Below are positions 63,398 through 64,000 of a stretch of DNA of 64,000 bases, piece by piece. Location: positions 434,001 to 498,000 of the forward strand of contig NZ_JABBNT010000002.1 of NCBI RefSeq assembly GCF_012926505.1, given 5' to 3'. Source of the DNA: Pacificispira spongiicola. Its GTDB lineage: Bacteria > Pseudomonadota > Alphaproteobacteria > UBA8366 > Aestuariispiraceae. The notes beneath the pieces are model-generated. The model saw only the letters and a list, made by a program, of their open reading frames with translations. It was not told the origin of the DNA and did not search any database. The translations under genes and the position numbers were made by a program. The stretch's first letter is position 1. Each line of letters opens with the position of its first letter.

Positions 63398-64000
63398 TTA
63401 ATGCCCGCCCCGTTCGAGGACAGCCAACAGCGGCGCCAACACGTCCATATAGACGAAATGCGCGACCACGATATAGGCAACGACCGCCGCCGCGAACAAC
63501 CAGATCCAGCGCGTCGGCGACGGTAGCAACCGGGCCGAGGACATGGATTCCGTATGCTGGTAGGCTTCCGGCACCATGCGATGGCTGACTTCCGCCAGAT
63601 CCGGCCGCTTCTGATAGATGTAATAGTACAATTGGCGCTTATAGTCCGCGATACGGCCCGTATCCCGGTTTCCGGCATAACGCCCCCGGAAGCCCAGCGT
63701 CAGCGCCAATAGATAGACGACGGCGACTTCCGCCTGTACCCGATCGCCGGAATGCAGCAAGACGTCCAGGCGCTTATAGAACGCCTCCCCCGCATTGTAC
63801 GATCCGAAAAGCCGGGTTTCCAAAAGGTCGTTGCGCCAGGCGGTGCGTCCCGGCCAGTCCAGGGACAGGAAGATTTCGTCGGCCAGGGCGGCCATGACGT
63901 ATTGGGCTTCCTTGTAGTAGAGGACGCCGTAGTCGCCGCCGCGGCGACCGGCCTCCAACGCCTGCATCTCCAATAGGGTTTGCAGCTTCCGAAGCGCCTC
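63398..64000 (-). CDS. tssL: Type VI secretion protein TssL (DotU), N-terminus cut off
   Basis: Open to the window edge, so the N-terminus is missing; about 200 residues are visible. DotU-type cytoplasmic helical domain (YVMAALADEIFLSLDW, LLETRLFGSYNAGEAFYKRLD, VYLLALTLGFRGRY) and a C-terminal transmembrane helix (WLFAAAVVAYIVVAHFVY). No OmpA-like peptidoglycan domain follows. First visible gene of the minus-strand T6SS run. Confidence 0.93.
   Translation of the reverse strand, partial: EALRKLQTLLEMQALEAGRRGGDYGVLYYKEAQYVMAALADEIFLSLDWPGRTAWRNDLLETRLFGSYNAGEAFYKRLDVLLHSGDRVQAEVAVVYLLALTLGFRGRYAGNRDTGRIADYKRQLYYYIYQKRPDLAEVSHRMVPEAYQHTESMSSARLLPSPTRWIWLFAAAVVAYIVVAHFVYMDVLAPLLAVLERGGH

Noticed and set aside
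59210-63526. Several 240-370-codon open frames antisense to tssM
   Set aside because: High-GC shadow frames with Arg/Gln-rich composition and no recognisable domain.
1-64000. Mobile elements, CRISPR arrays, tRNA or rRNA genes
   Set aside because: No transposase or integrase, no terminal repeats with target duplications, no regularly spaced repeats, and no cloverleaf or rRNA-like sequence was noticed; a dedicated RNA scan was not possible.

Overview
The window looks like ordinary chromosome from a high-GC alphaproteobacterium, most likely a Rhodospirillales-type organism. The reasons are the cell-cycle regulator gcrA, small conserved proteins of the DUF2794, DUF1194 and DUF6356 types, the order rpsF-rpsR-rplI ... 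dnaB-alr ... radA-cvpA-purF, and the block aroQ-accB-accC-aat. I see no insertion sequence, prophage, CRISPR array, tRNA or rRNA. Nearly all of the sequence is coding, and only three gaps exceed 300 bases. The first gene (histidine kinase) and the last (tssL) are cut by the window edges.

Layout. 1-2.4 kb: end of a histidine kinase, then the ribosomal operon rpsF-rpsR-rplI with promoter and terminator. 2.5-6.1 kb: a receiver-HPt protein and the phage-shock module, pspF divergent from pspABC, with enhancer repeats, an IHF site and a sigma-54 promoter all readable. 6.1-18.4 kb: dnaB, alr-mlaE-mlaF, a LysE-type exporter with a small monooxygenase, an HPt/pseudo-receiver protein, radA, cvpA, purF and an SDR. 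18.4-24.5 kb: an ArsR/AHSA1 pair with two palindromic operators, then yfgM-bamB-der (envelope biogenesis and ribosome assembly) and small lipoproteins. 24.5-29 kb: gcrA and the ribonucleotide reductase gene nrdA, each behind an unusually information-rich leader. 29-36.4 kb: a membrane histidine kinase, a phosphoheptose isomerase-like protein, rocF-rocD with a divergent Lrp regulator, a trans-sulfuration enzyme and small proteins. 36.4-43.8 kb: a phenylacetate catabolism cluster, paaN divergent from paaG-paaI-paaJ, then paaK and paaX. 43.8-58 kb: aroQ, accBC, aat, nadE, a CobW-type GTPase, an amidase, ribF, a second Lrp regulator, and nikR divergent from a HupE/UreJ nickel permease. 58-64 kb: the start of a type VI secretion cluster (tssA, tssM, tssL), all on the minus strand.

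How it fits together. The most notable material is regulatory. Upstream of gcrA nine GANTC sites (the CcrM methylation sequence that GcrA itself reads) are packed into about 154 bases and arranged as nested inverted repeats. The next operon but one, nrdA, has a TTGACA promoter with a GANTC in its spacer, two NrdR-like boxes 30 bases apart and two perfect DnaA boxes in its leader, so DNA-precursor supply may be tied to both the cell-cycle and replication machinery. Other local regulators sit beside recognisable target sites: PspF/sigma-54, ArsR, PaaX, Lrp next to arginase, and NikR. No wholly new multi-gene system is evident; the best candidates for new biology are the gcrA methylation-site array, the composite nrdA control region and a few unrecognised small proteins.
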